From positions 20,317,001 to 20,381,000 of the forward strand of contig NC_088102.1 of assembly GCF_036370855.1 (NCBI RefSeq): a stretch of 64,000 bases of DNA, read 5' to 3'. Below, piece by piece: positions 25,146-37,379 of this stretch (position 1 is the stretch's first letter; each line of letters opens with the position of its first letter). A program made the position numbers and the translations under genes. This stretch comes from Dromaius novaehollandiae (taxonomy: Eukaryota > Chordata > Aves > Casuariiformes > Dromaiidae). The notes beneath the pieces were generated by a model that was not told the origin of the DNA, made no database searches, and saw only the letters and a program-made list of their open reading frames with translations.

Positions 25146-28100
25146 AATTATTAGATATAAAACTAGAAGAATGAAGAAAAATGAACGTGTTTCACATGCT
25201 GGATTCACAGAACTGGGTGTAAGCTGTATCTGTGTGTGTTTGAAAGCTTTCCCTGCCTCCTGTAATTATAATACACAGAGGAACCAAGCTATCATCGCTA
25301 ACCTAGGTGCCATTCCCCCTAAATTGCCTGATCACTGCACCATGTAATTGAGGGCCGAAGTGGACGAAGATCTCTGTCTGGTCATTTATGTCAGTGAGGA
25401 ATTATCTAAAATGTTTCTTTTCCCATTTATCATTTGAGAGATTTTGCATTACTTTCATCAGTTTTCATGCCTGCCCACTCCACAGTCGTGTTTGCACAGT
25501 GTCTTATTGGCATGTGCTGAAAACAGGCATTAACACACACTGCAGAGTATCGAACGGGGTGTTTGCAGCTGGCGTTCAGCTGGGCTGTCTTTCGCTCTTC
25601 CGTCCCATTTGGGCTAATTATTTCTGTTGCCACTGTGCAGGTGAAGGACCATGTACCAGGGGCCAAATGAAAGAATCTCCTCATCAAACTGTACTAAGGG
25701 CTCGGAAACCCAAGGGGAATTAATACAGAGGACATGAAAAGAGCAAATAAGCATAGGGAAGGAGTAACAGAGCTTTGTTCATAGACGAGTGTCGTTGGAT
25801 AACTTAGGAAGTAGGCGGCTTTTTGATGAAGACAGTGCTTCATTCGGCACAATTCCATTTAAAAATAATCTAAAAATTCAAAATGGTCTTCTGACTACAT
25901 GACCTGGGCCAATGCTGACATGGTAAATACAGCTATCAGCAATTCCACGTGGCTCTGGCATTGCTGCCTTGGGGGGGGACACCCGTGGTGTTCCCTCAAA
26001 TTCCCGCTGCAGTGGACAGCAGGTTTCCCTGGCGGAGGACGACTGACCTGCCTGCGGTCAGACTGGGCTGAGCACAGCACAGCACGTGCCAGGGGAAATC
26101 CCTGCATCTGAAGGCCTGTCAAACATACCTCTCTTCACCTTTGTCTTCTCTCAGATGTTTAAGGCAGAAATAAGGGTGTAAATAAATAACCACACACAGC
26201 TTGGTACGTATATACAGTATTATGTACAAGGAGTAAAAATGCTCATAGACAGCTGATGCCTTGCTGCATTGAGGACGAGTCGCAAGTCACCGGTACTGTA
26301 TTCCTAAAGTCCAGCCACACGCATTAGGATAGCTTGTGTGAAGTTTTGATGCGTAAGTGTATGGTAAGGCAGGCACATTAATATTTCATGGAGGATTGTT
26401 GGACTTGGATAAATATGCTGGAAGATTTTTTTACTCAGATCCAAATTCACCTTTATTCAACCATTGGATTCTGTGAACAAGGGGTTCAGTAGCTGGTATT
26501 CGGTTTAAGTGCACATATAAATTGATGTTTCTCAGTTAAATTGTGCATGTTTCTTTAAAGTAAGTCCTCAACCTAACATAGCTTAAATAAAGCCAGCGGC
26601 ACCCAGGCTGTGCTGCAGGTAGGAGAGCCCTGACGCAAGTGTGGCTCTGCGTAACCCATTCATTTTTCATAATGCGCTCTTCAGCTCCTCAGATGTGTCT
26701 GCAGGAGTTCGGTGCAATCAGCCACAGCTCCTGCAGGAACACAGACATTTGTTGATGCTAATAGTCCTCCTGGAGACGGAGGTTTTGCACCCCTCCTTGC
26801 TCCTCTGCCCCTCCTGGCGCCCTGGTGGGATCGGGCGATCCCTGGCGATGGGAGGCACCAGGTGGGACGAGTTTCCTGGTGGACTGCTTCCCCCCCCCCA
26901 ATCCCTTGGGAAAGCTTGTCCAGGCGTGCACCTACTCCCGCCGGACAGCATCTGCATGCAGACGGTCATCTAAAATTCATGACACAGACGTGCATTTCTT
27001 TCTTTCCTTATAGGGTTTTTTTTTTATTTCCTCTGTTCTGTACTCATCTTCCCACCCTATCCAGCCCTGCGGTCTTCCTGCCCCTGCCAGTAAAAGGGGG
27101 ATCCATGATAATAATACCAGAATATCTTGCACAGGAGTAATGGCTTGGACAGTACAATTACGCCGAACTCAGTGGCATCAAGCCTTCTATATTTCAAAGC
27201 TGAACATCTGACCCCTGTTTTCAAAACACTAATTCTTCCCAGCTTTACAGAGGCAGCCAATGTCAGCTCCTTGCTGCTGCATTTTCCTGTCAAAGCACTT
27301 CACATTTCTGTGCTTACAACAATCTTTTCGTTGGGAACAACGCACGAGTTTTGTAAGAATAACGGTCTTGTCTATGATGCTAAATCGATCTAATTTTCAA
27401 GCCTCTTCAAAGTCTGCCAAGCTCTGCGGCTTGCGGATTCGCACTTTGGCTTCTCACAGCAGTCCGCAGTGCTGCCCAGCTTCCAGGCAGTCGGAGCGTT
27501 TGTTGTCTTCAGCAACGTCAATTCGTCCATCACCACAATGAGCCCAGACTGGTCTCTGAGGTTTAATTCATTTCCAGTAGCAAACCGTGAGACCTAGGTG
27601 CAGCTGAGAAAATAAAAGTGGGAATTTCAGAAGTTCCTCCAGCATGTGCAAGCTCAGCTCCTGTAAAATCTGCTCACGCTTGCGCTCTAGGTTGGTCTGT
27701 AGCAACTTTTGATCACGTAACACTTCGTTATACCCCTGCTAAGGCGCGTTAGGAAGGCCCAGAGGGTGCGCATCTTATTTCCAAGGTGACCGCAAGCTGA
27801 TGGATAGACGTGAGCTATGGAAATGCCACGCAGGTGATCCCGCCTGCAGACACGGAGAGGAGCATTCACCTGGCACGGGCGAACTACCACGTCTGCTCTG
27901 CTGGCTTCCTGACGCTGGCAGAAAAGCATGTGCAGTTCTTGGCCAAAGCACCTCATATGACAAGTCTGTGGATAAACTGAATATGGACAGTGAACTCACC
28001 CGAGTGCTTTGTGACCACAGCTACGGTCAGGCTAGTGGAAGTGAACGTGCCGCCATGCGGTGATGGCTCACGCAAGTATGTATCCTTCAGAGGTATTGCC

Positions 28101-28589
28101 AGGTGCTTTTTGCATTGAAAAATAAATGTTTTGACATAAAAACACATCAAAAGGAGCAATTCCTTACAGTTTATGCAATGAATATAAAAAGTGGTAATGA
28201 AACACAAAGAGGCATATACATTAAAAACCCAAAAAATGAGTTGCTACTGTGTGGCAGAGGCCTGGAGTACCGAACTTCAACGTCCAGGGTTCTGGAGTAG
28301 AGGGGTTGCTCTGTGCTTCTGTGCTCTGAGGAATAATCATACTGAATAATGCATTTTAAGAGTTTGTATCCTGTGTTTCTTGTTATACTGAAAACCGAGA
28401 CTGTATCTTAATTTGGTTTGTTTACTTTTTACAGTTCAGCACTTAGAAACATTGCACTTCTGTTTGTATCTGTTTCCTGTCAATGTTACTTTTGGGCTTT
28501 GATGTTTCAATACAATATCCCAGTGTTTAATTTGCAAATACTGTCAGGACATATTTATTTGTGTTTCAACACATTTCAGTGGGAAGAAT

Positions 28590-28605
28590 AAAAAAAAAAA
28601 AAAAA
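28590..28605 (+). repeat. A16 tract
   Basis: An uninterrupted run of 16 A after GAAGAAT. The overlap with AATAAA makes a retroposon tail possible, but no element body or target-site duplication is evident. Confidence 0.9.
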
Positions 28606-28854
28606 GCCTTAAAAACATGCCTGTTGATCTCTGATTATGTGAAACGTCTTTTACCGCAATTATGTGCCAGATCTGTCCCTTTACCGTTGCTTTTAGAAGA
28701 ACGGGAAAGAATACTATTCAAAACGCATTAAAGAACAAGGAAGCGGCTGATATATTCTCTTATTATTCAAATGATGTCTGAAGCGTAAAACAAAAGGTGA
28801 AGAGTTTGTGAATATTGTACGAAGCGCAGCAACACAGAAGCTCTCCTTTTATTT

Positions 28855-29420
28855 AAAACGGCCGCCGCGCTGAGTGCAGTGGCAGTCCTGGGTATTTCCC
28901 CTTGGGAAAACCAGAGCGGGGCAGTCCAGCGCGGACCTCTGAGCCGGGCAGAAGAGGCCCCGCGGTGCCCGGCAGCGCCGCTCGCCTTCCTCCAGGGCTT
29001 GGGGCTCCGGGCGTTTGTGAGCGGTGGTTTCGGAGCGCCCAGGGCACACCTCCGCTAAGGGCACGAATGGAGGTTTGCATATCAAATATTAAACTGTATA
29101 ATCACGCGTTGCACTGTTTCCATTCATGTTTTCCTGTGGTTTCCCAGCCCCTCGGGAGCAGCCGGAGCCACGATGCCCGTCCCCCGCGTCCGCTCTGGGG
29201 GCCTGGGAGCCCCCACGCTGGGAACGAGCGGCACGTGCCCCTCCTCCTCCTCCCGTGTGTCTTCCCAGGGGGGAGAAAGCAGCCACGCAGGAGGCTGGGG
29301 GGCGATGGGGACCTCCAGGTGGGTCCCCAGGCCCGACGGCCTGGCACCAGGCGGCAGGGCTCGTGGCCAGGTGCTCGTGCCCACGGGGTCAGCGCTGCCT
29401 AGGCACCAACGCCACTGAGT
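28855..29420. other. CpG-bearing GC-rich islet
   Basis: GC-rich with frequent CpG at 28859-29060 (for example GCCGCCGCGC) and 29160-29410. Six or more overlapping frames on both strands are open here only because stops are rare. It could be an orphan CpG island (enhancer or alternative promoter), but no exon or core promoter is recognisable. Confidence 0.45.
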
Positions 29421-30417
29421 GCCCCCAGGGCAGTGTCCTTGAGAGCCAGCATTTGGGAACAGGGTTTTTGTGGGGTTTCCACGTACATCGTGAGCTCCTC
29501 ACACCGTCACGGCGCCCTGTGCTGGGACGGGAGCACGGAGGGAAACTAGCAGCAACCAGCCGCATCGATGCAGCAGCTCTGCTCGTTCCCCTCTTTCTCT
29601 CTCCTTGAACCCTTCTCTCAGTTTAATTTCTTCCTCAAAAGTAGAAGAGTTATTTGTGTGCACTATTGCCCTATGCTCCTTCTCCAAGGGGCCTAGCCCT
29701 GGCTCACTGAGAAGGACCCGTGCGCGAAGAGCACCCGATGGGGCCATGGCCTGGGCACATGGCTGTCAGCAAGGCTCTGCCACCGCTCCGCTGCAAACAC
29801 CTCGCACACATCGCTGGAGCTCAACCTGCTCATGTGGCCAACGTGTTCAGCTTTGGGAAATAACCGCTGAGCGTGCAAAGGAAGTCCTTCCCTATAGTTC
29901 ACATATGCAGTGATGTGCTATGTGTTAACTGCAGTGAAAGAGATTCTCACACGCTGCTACTAAGCCCAGTAGCAATTTATGGACAAAGTGCTTGATTTTC
30001 AAAAGACTAAGCTGGTGAACGCTCTCTGGCTACCCTTACCCTGTCATGAGCTTGGGGTTGAGCCCACCCTTTCCCGACACCCTGCTGCGTTTGTCATTCC
30101 TGCACATTTGGTGATTCCTTGCAGCACGTTCTCCAAGCAGCTGAACTTGTGCTGCCACAGAGAAGCTGGCCAGCACCCAAGTCCCAGCCCTAAGAGCAAT
30201 ATAGGTGCAAGCAGCACCCAGCCAGCTTGAGCCAGCTGATCCACAGCCTTCCAGACATGTCTTCAGAGGCAACTAAAAACACCTGCCCTGTTTACAACAT
30301 GTTAAATGTGTAAGGGCTCTTGCTAATATACTGCCTATTAAGATTAGAGGCAGCCTTAATAGGGCATGGCAGACTGAGGTCTTGGCAGCTGTGGCTGTTG
30401 TGCATGCCAAGGTCACG
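29421..30417. other. Intergenic DNA, no gene seen
   Basis: Moderately GC-rich, with CpG becoming sparse towards the right. The last CpG before the CpG-free block is at about 30416. Overlapping short frames are not credible genes. Confidence 0.5.
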
Positions 30418-32080
30418 GTGCTGAGTGATGGTGCAGGTGGCCCTTCCCTCATGGGACTTTGGAGTGCTGACTGCAACAGGAAAGGCAGCCCCAAACCCCC
30501 TGCTTTGCTCAGTCCAGGTGGAAAGAACCCAGCTGGTTCCTCAGAGGTCATAAAATGCATCACAGGTGGTGGTGAAGAGTATATAACATGTGGCCTCCTC
30601 TAGCAGTTTACCATTTGACTAAGTGCTTTGTGGTTGCTTTGTAAAGCTGAGGGTCTGGTTAAGGTGCTGAGAAAGCAGGGCAGGCTGGTGCTCCCATCCT
30701 CTTCTGCACACTAGGTGCTGGTCATGACAAAGAAGCCTGAAGGTACTGCTGCTATGCTGGAAATGGGTGGGATGGTGTGGCCAGGGCTTTTGAATGTGCC
30801 TCTTGCAATAATGATGGGCTTCCTTGCTCCATGCTGGTGTCTGCCAGGCAGCAGAGCTGAGGGCAGGTGTATTGTCTGGGGCAAGAGCAGGAACCTGGTG
30901 CTGGGGAGTGACCCATCCTTTGTCACCATTGAGGTCAATTGCTCTGAGTTGATCTCCTGACTGGGCTCCTTGGGGTGTTCCCAAGCACCAGGCTGTTGCC
31001 TGTGCTGGAAAGCCTGTCTGGGCCTGAGAGGCCACAGCAGATGGGACATTTGTCAAAAGCTGTGCTGGAAGATCATGACATGACATGTGCTAGTTGCATG
31101 TCCTGCAGGGTCCTCTCATCCTAAAACAGGAATTATGGGAGATAGAGGCCAGCCTGAATTCATTCCTGCCAAAATACTGCATGCACCAGCTGCCAGGCAC
31201 AAGCAGTGTGGTTGGGACTGGCTTGAGCCACTTGGTCCAGCAAGTTTGAGTCTGAACTTGGATAACCTCTACAATGAGGAGAGACATGACCTGTGGTGTT
31301 TCTAGGCAGAGCTGTTCACACAGATTAACTTTGGTAATCTTGGATTCTAGTAATGCAGTGTAAATTTAGAGCTAATGCAGCAAATCTAAGCAGTGATGAT
31401 GTCTGAGGTGATGCTTGCATAATTTCATATTAAAAATAAAGTATGGATTAGAAAGAACATATCAATTCAAATATTTTGCAACTATTTGGGACTTGACATT
31501 ATAATTCTCCTGAATTAACTTGGGCTGCCTGTAATATTCTAGGAAACCTGTCTTTGCCTGTTCCCTGTTTCTCAGCTCTGTTGTACCTTGTCATGTTTTT
31601 AGTCCATGCTAAGAGGCTAATCAAAAGCCATATGAAATAGATTGAAAGATCTTCCCTGATTTCAGAGGTCTCTGCTGCAGACTCTAGTAAATCTCTCAGA
31701 ATAGGGAACCAGTTCAGAAGACACTTATACTGATGGAATAACTGTTTGGTTGAGGAAGTTGCTTTTCATTTCCATCATTTAAATGCTTCCTCTTCTATTC
31801 ACCTGTGTATCTGCAGGCAGAGCTGCTGTGCTTTATATGTAAGAGCAAGTAACAGAAAGTGATTTCATGCTGATGCCCTCCCACAAGGACTTTGCTTATT
31901 TTCTATTAAGTTCTAAGTAGTTCTGGATAGGCAAAGGTCTTATGCTTGCACATATACTTTTTCTTTATTCCACTTAAATTTTCAATCTATATGAAGTCTG
32001 TATCTCCCCTCCAGTCTTTCCCAGTCTTCTCCTGCCCCAGCTCCTCCTTAGCATTTTAGTCAATGGGAGCCACACTGGTG
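30418..32080. other. CpG-free block of about 1.66 kb
   Basis: Reading every line from 30418 to 32080 I find no CG dinucleotide, although the first 0.9 kb is fairly GC-rich and full of TG and CA. This is the composition left by long-term methylation and deamination, as in an old silenced repeat. No transposon family is recognisable. A 155-codon minus-strand frame (30619-31086) lies in the GC-richer half and shows no known domain. The block stops exactly at the LTR that follows. Confidence 0.7.
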
Positions 32081-32198
32081 TCGCGGCCCGAAGGGAGTCA
32101 TTCAGGACGACCTCCCTCCCTTTGGGGCCAAACGACCAACTTCATGATGCCCTTGGACTGAATTAAGGTGAAATGACACCAGCCAACCAATTTTAACA

Positions 32199-32204
32199 TT
32201 TATT
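32199..32204 (-). promoter_or_regulatory. LTR poly(A) signal
   Basis: The complement reads AATAAA (CCTTAATAAATGTT), about 120 bp from the LTR 3' end, consistent with an R/U5 position. Confidence 0.6.
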
Positions 32205-32456
32205 AAGGAATCAACTAACTAGACACGTCCTGCGTCACACATTTAGGGGAAAAAGAGGAAAAGGAGAAGACAGAGAGAGAGAGAAAGACAGATATCACCA
32301 CCCATGGATCCAGCGGCGTCCCGTTGGTCCTCTTCTCTTGGGAGTCTCGGTGGTGGGGGGGGGCAGCAGCGGGAAGCTCCTGTCTGCTTCCGCTGACTCC
32401 GCTCAAGTTCCTCAGTCATCACAAGCAACCCCCCCCCATTCACGCCGTCTGCAGTT

Positions 32457-32462
32457 TTTATA
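32457..32462 (-). promoter_or_regulatory. LTR TATA box
   Basis: The complement reads TATAAA in the context CCTATAAAAACTGC, in the expected place upstream of the LTR poly(A) signal. It would drive transcription leftward, antisense to the neighbouring genes. Confidence 0.6.
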
Positions 32463-32778
32463 GGTTCTTGCCCCGCCTCTGGGAGGTGCTTCCTCGCTTC
32501 CCATGCAGATTAACTGTCATGGGCAGTCCGCCCTCTCGGAACCTTCCAGAAACGGGCTGGGGCCTCTGGGGGTCTCCTGCTCATGCGCAGATGGCAAATG
32601 CGTCTGTGCAGTTCATGCCCTAGAGACGACCTTCTGCCCTTTTCGTGCCCTTTTTACCTCGTGCAGGTGCACGAGGTTGTTTACCTCGTGGACAGCTCCC
32701 GGGGGCGCCGGCGCGGCATTGCCCGACGCGCCTTGGCAGCAGTGGCTTTGCAGCAGCAGCAGCAGCAATGTTGAGACA

Positions 32779-35700
32779 AAACTGCATGTAGAGAACCAGT
32801 CCTCTACAACTGGTATAAGCACTTCAGGAGTTAGCCCAAGAGCAAGTGTGCTGTGAGAAAGGAAATAATAGATGTTTTTATCTTCTCTTAGTTTCCTATC
32901 AGAAGATGGAGTGAGGAGAAGGAATCAAATATATGCTGAGCAAAACAAGGACAATAGACTTGTACAGGAGCAGGGAGGGAAAATTGGTTAAATGTGCATT
33001 CAATTCAGTGGAAAGAGAATCAGGCTGAGACATGTATCGTGTCTGCAATTAGCATACAGTGCTTTGGGACAGTGATTGCCAGTCTGCTATTTCCCATTTT
33101 GTTTAATTTTTAATTCAAATTATGTACTAAAAATAGGGAACATTTTGGAGCTGAAAAGATGAGTGGCATAGGGGAAGAAAAACACAAATTGCATGAGAAA
33201 TGCAATGTAGCTGAAACAGCTCTGCTGGGATTTCTAGTTTTGCATCTCGTTGTGAGTTATGGCTACAAGAGGCAGATTTGCCTTACCTGGGCCATTTTGG
33301 CTGACGGAGCATGTGGTAGCCCCTTTCTAGGATGAGAGATATGCCATAGCGAGTGGTCACCCTTTTGATTCCTCTGACTTGCATTTTTCCCTGAATAACA
33401 GAAACACTGGCCAGCTGCAATTTCACTTTCAGGTTCCCGTGCACTGGTAGATGCAAGTAAACTACCACAGGTGACATGGGTACCCTTGTTTGTTTAGCGC
33501 AGGAATGTGTGCGTGTGCATGTTTATAAATTGTTTTAAGTGGAACCTGTTAACGTTGGTTTTCATGGCAGCATTTCTTTCGACTGTGGGCTGTGTGAAAG
33601 CTCATTTTTGTAACCTAGATTCTGGGCCAAAGTAGACTTGACAGGGCTACATTAAAAATAAAACATTAACTTAAAATTAATGGTATAAAAATACCAATGT
33701 TGTAAATTAAAAATAACGAAAGTTGTGTGATCGTTGTAAAGAGTAACAGAGCTGCTGCACCTTCAGCTGATCATGCACAGTGGCTGCTGCATGGACTGCC
33801 CTGCCTTGCTGCAGGGCCGTGCTCGGGTACGCGTCCAAGGGGCAACATGCCTTGTGCTGGTCCTCCCAGCAGCCGAGCACATGGCGTGCTCGACCTGTGG
33901 CTTTCCCTGTTTCTCTTGATATATGGCAAGGGGCTCGAATTGACCCTCTCTTCTTACCTGAGTAATGTTTCTGCACCAACTGCCATTCCTGTTTTTGTGA
34001 AGACATTTGTTTAGCTGGTTATTAATAGCAGGAAACTTGCACTTTTCTGGAAGTTTTTATAACAGTGTTGGAGCCTCCAGTTTTCACTTAGCATCTCTGC
34101 TGTGTGGCACCTGCTAGCAGAGAGGAAACAGGGGGGAAAAAACCTGCTCCCTGAGGAAGACATTTGAGAGAACAGTATTTGGTAGACTTGTCCAGAACAA
34201 AGTCCAGAGACTTTTACCTTCTGGATGAAACAGAACAACCTTCTGGATAAAATTATAAAACCTTATTTTGTCACAATCACCTATTGTCCAGAGAAGTTTG
34301 GAGAATTTTTTGCCTGAAATTGCAGTTTAGTGTCTTCTCTGAAGGGATCCCTTAAAACCTAGAGATGTCTCCCTAGACCAAGCAAGAAAATCAGCTGAAA
34401 AATCAGCAGGTTTCTTCTTCTCTTCAAACAGATGTGCTTCATAAGCCTCAAGTCCTCCAGGATTAATATATGCACGCAGTGTAGAAAACGCTATTTCCAG
34501 TAGCCATCTGAGGCAATGCTGTAATCTCTGCTTTCAACACAGTATGCTGAGACCAGCACCTTCAGCAAAACAGCAGGTTTTGGGTGACAAAGACAGAAAC
34601 TAGGAGACTTTCAGAACTTCAGGCTTTATTTAATGTCCACGTTACAAAAGATCTTGTAAATAAGAGATGATGTTACAGAGATATTTTATCTTTGCCCAAG
34701 GGTTTTTGAACTTTCATTTGAATGATGGAACACATTTGCCTATATAACCCATTAAATCTCATACCCAGGGAGGCGGAGAGAGATTTAATTCTCTAGACTT
34801 TGCAGAGACTCATCTTTTTTGAGAGGATGAGAATGGTAGAGCTTTTATAGGGTTCTCCAACTATGTCCACTTGGAAATATGAAAATACTTGAAATCTTGA
34901 AAATATTGGCTCATTCAACTGGCACATGGTATTTAAAAAAAAAAAAAAAGTTCCATATGTTTCATTTTTCTGCCGTTTCTAGATCTCATAATCAATTTGC
35001 TTCAGACTAACCAGGGAAAACCAAAGGAATTTAAGTGCTTAAGTCAGGGTTGGACCCTAGAAATTCAGTTTCTGATTTATAATGACATTAATAGAAATTG
35101 GGCACCAAGGGACTTCTAAAAATCCCACCTAGTGTCTGCTTTCAGATCCTGCCTAGCTTTGAAAATGTGGACCCCTAAATGTTAAGACTGAATGAAGCAC
35201 TTGAAAGCTCTCCATTGCACTCTCAGTAAAGGAATTGGCTTGCTTCTCCCAGAAAGCTTAGGAAAGGTGGGTTTTTTTCTTCTTTCATCAAATCCTGCTT
35301 TCAGTTCCTAATGTGCTTTGGAGCTGACAGTTGTTCTGGAGTTATAACCAACAGTAAGCATTGAGGGCAGAATGAGGATTAATTTACTCTTTAAGAAAAT
35401 GGGGTTTGACCTTTGAGAGAGGTGAACCAGGTGAGATTCCAGAAGGTGGTTAATTATGTCCAGCCCTGGTGTGACAAATTGCTGGCACTTGTGCTGCAGC
35501 TTATATGTTAAAAACACTTTGTGATTATGCATGCCTAGAAAGAGGTACTAGAGATAGGTACCCTTATCCTCCAAAATTTGTGTCTTTATAGGTCGGTCAA
35601 TTCTTAAACCTGGCAGTCTCTTGTTTTCTGTCAGTGTTGGAGAATAGACACCAGAGACAACTGTGTATTGCGTACGGCAGGAACTGAACAGTCAGCGACA

Positions 35701-37379
35701 AACTGAGCTTCAAAGCTGTTCCAATTGCAACCTGACTCCTCAGGCGGCTGCTCCGCGTAGGTGTGTGTTTGGACCAATACAGCATGTTGTCGCTGCGGAA
35801 GAGGATGGCAGAGCTAGGTGTGCTGCATCTGTTCTTCCTGGCATCCTGGCAATAGGATTTCTCCTGCAGGAAAGTGTGTTGGAAAACTTAAATAAACCTC
35901 TCAGTAGTATGGCCCAAGACATGGCCTGTAGAACTGAGGGGAGCTTGTGATGGAAAGGTATCATAAAGAAGGTTCTTGCATCTTTCACTGAAATCATTCC
36001 ACAATCAAATTTTAAGTTTAACACAAGTTAAGCTTAAAAAAAAAAAAAAAAGCTTGCTATGTAGAGCTACCTGAAGAAACTGTTCTCTGCAGAGCGAGAA
36101 AACCCCTTAATATCCTGATGACACCACATCCAGGATAGCAATCCTTCAACACTTACAGAATGTCTTCTATCTTCAAAGCTTCACAAACATTAGCTAATTA
36201 ATCCTCAAACCCTGTGTGAGTTACATATATATTGTTATAAGCTATGGGCCAACAAAGAGCTTTGCAGTTGTTGCTATGCCTCGTGCTGTGGCTGCTGCTG
36301 GCATCAGCTAGGGCAGAAATTAAGATCTTCTAACTAAAAAGCACTCTTTCCTCCCCCAGCAAGTAGCAGTTCAACTCTCTGTGGTGGTGTAGGATCTGGG
36401 ATTCAAAAGAGAGCTGGGCTACTTCTACCCAATGCAGTGCAATACAGCCAGTGCCTTGCATCTAGCTGCCTGCAGGCTACAGCCAGAGGACCCAGGGTAG
36501 AGCATCCAGTAGTATTGCACAGTCAAAACCCAGCAAGCCAGTGCTGGCTCGCAACCTGCTGGATCCATGTTAGAACTCGAAACTTCCCCCTTTGCACCTC
36601 AGAAGCACAGGAGTAGATTGGCAGGAATGACAGCACAGAGAGACTGACCAATGTGCCAGTACCTCTATGGAAACTACAGCTTTGCGCTGCTTCTCCTGGT
36701 GCTCCTTCCAGTGCTGTCCTACCTGTGGTGAAGCAGCAGCCTTGGAACATCTTGCTCTTGTGATAGAAAGAAAATGAGCTCCTCCTTAGCAGAGATTAGT
36801 ACCATCTGTGTGTGGCTGAACTGAGATAACGTTTGGGGAAACTCCCTAGCTACCAAAGGCTGCACTTCCTTTGACATCACGCACTGCTGAAGTTCACGTC
36901 AGTACTCCCTCTGAACTCACTGTGGTTAGTAGTTCACCTCACTTGCATGAAATGAAGCAGAATGCAATGGTTCATATAAATAATACAGCTCAGGGAAGCC
37001 ACATGTAGCAGTACAGAATAATCCATGCTCCCACAAGCCTCTCAAATTTTATGCATTACAGGTCTCAGCACAGTGTAGCCATTTGATTGATGTGCAAGTT
37101 GGTACATCCTTCATTCAATAAAACTCATGGTACCCACCTTTACAGGGTGAATTACGCAGAGAGAACTGTTGTTTCTTTGGGTGATGAATTAAAATAGGGC
37201 ACAGCACTTCATGGATGTGCTACCAGGACTGAGAGCATTGGGAACATAGATCTGTGTGGAAACAGCTGAGCTCTGTGATACGTGTGGTTTGTGATACATG
37301 TGGTTTATGAAACAGCTAGGTGTGGCTTCAAGGAGTCACTTTCTTGTTGTACTGAAAGTCAGACTATGCGTTAAGGAGG
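32779..37379. other. Intergenic DNA, no gene seen
   Basis: AT-rich to mixed composition. It holds A15 (34935-34949) and A16 (36036-36051) tracts. A 23-codon frame starting MLSLRKRMAELGVL at 35784 lies about 250 bp upstream of the A16 tract and an AATAAA near 35891, but no gene or retrocopy is recognised. All other frames are short. Confidence 0.5.

Larger units (their letters stand above)
23631..28854. other. Intergenic mosaic DNA, no gene seen
   Basis: Mixed composition with short, unrecognised open frames. It contains two slippage duplications (24224-24269 and 25109-25145), a G8 run near 25972 and a C9 run near 26892, and an A16 tract at 28590-28605 directly after GAATA, which could be a retroposon tail but has no recognisable body upstream. 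Confidence 0.55.
32079..32778 (-). mobile_element. Solo LTR of an endogenous retrovirus, minus strand
   Basis: A 700-bp element begins TGTC and ends GACA, the short inverted ends typical of retroviral LTRs. On the minus strand it carries a TATA box (CTATAAAA, plus-strand complement at 32457-32462) and, about 250 bp downstream, AATAAA (complement at 32199-32204), in the correct U3-R-U5 order. It is rich in CpG, unlike the DNA on its left, which argues for a fairly young insertion. An A/G-rich tract (about 32249-32291) lies in R/U5 and a CAG/CTG run (about 32750-32767) near the U3 start. No internal retroviral sequence or primer-binding site follows on either side, so it is a solo LTR left by recombination. 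A clean target-site duplication is not visible; ACTG occurs within 1-3 bases of both ends. Confidence 0.75.

Noticed and set aside
30619-31086. 155-codon minus-strand frame as a gene in the CpG-free block
   Set aside because: Gln/His/Pro-rich, no known domain, and in DNA that looks like a decayed methylated repeat.
32041-32784. Clear target-site duplication for the solo LTR
   Set aside because: Left flank CACTGG and right flank AAACTG share only ACTG at different offsets from the ends, so I do not claim a duplication.
36030-36056. AAGCTT sites flanking the A16 tract as a target-site duplication
   Set aside because: A retroposon's duplication flanks the whole insert, not the A tail alone. 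The AGCTT on both sides of the tail is coincidental.
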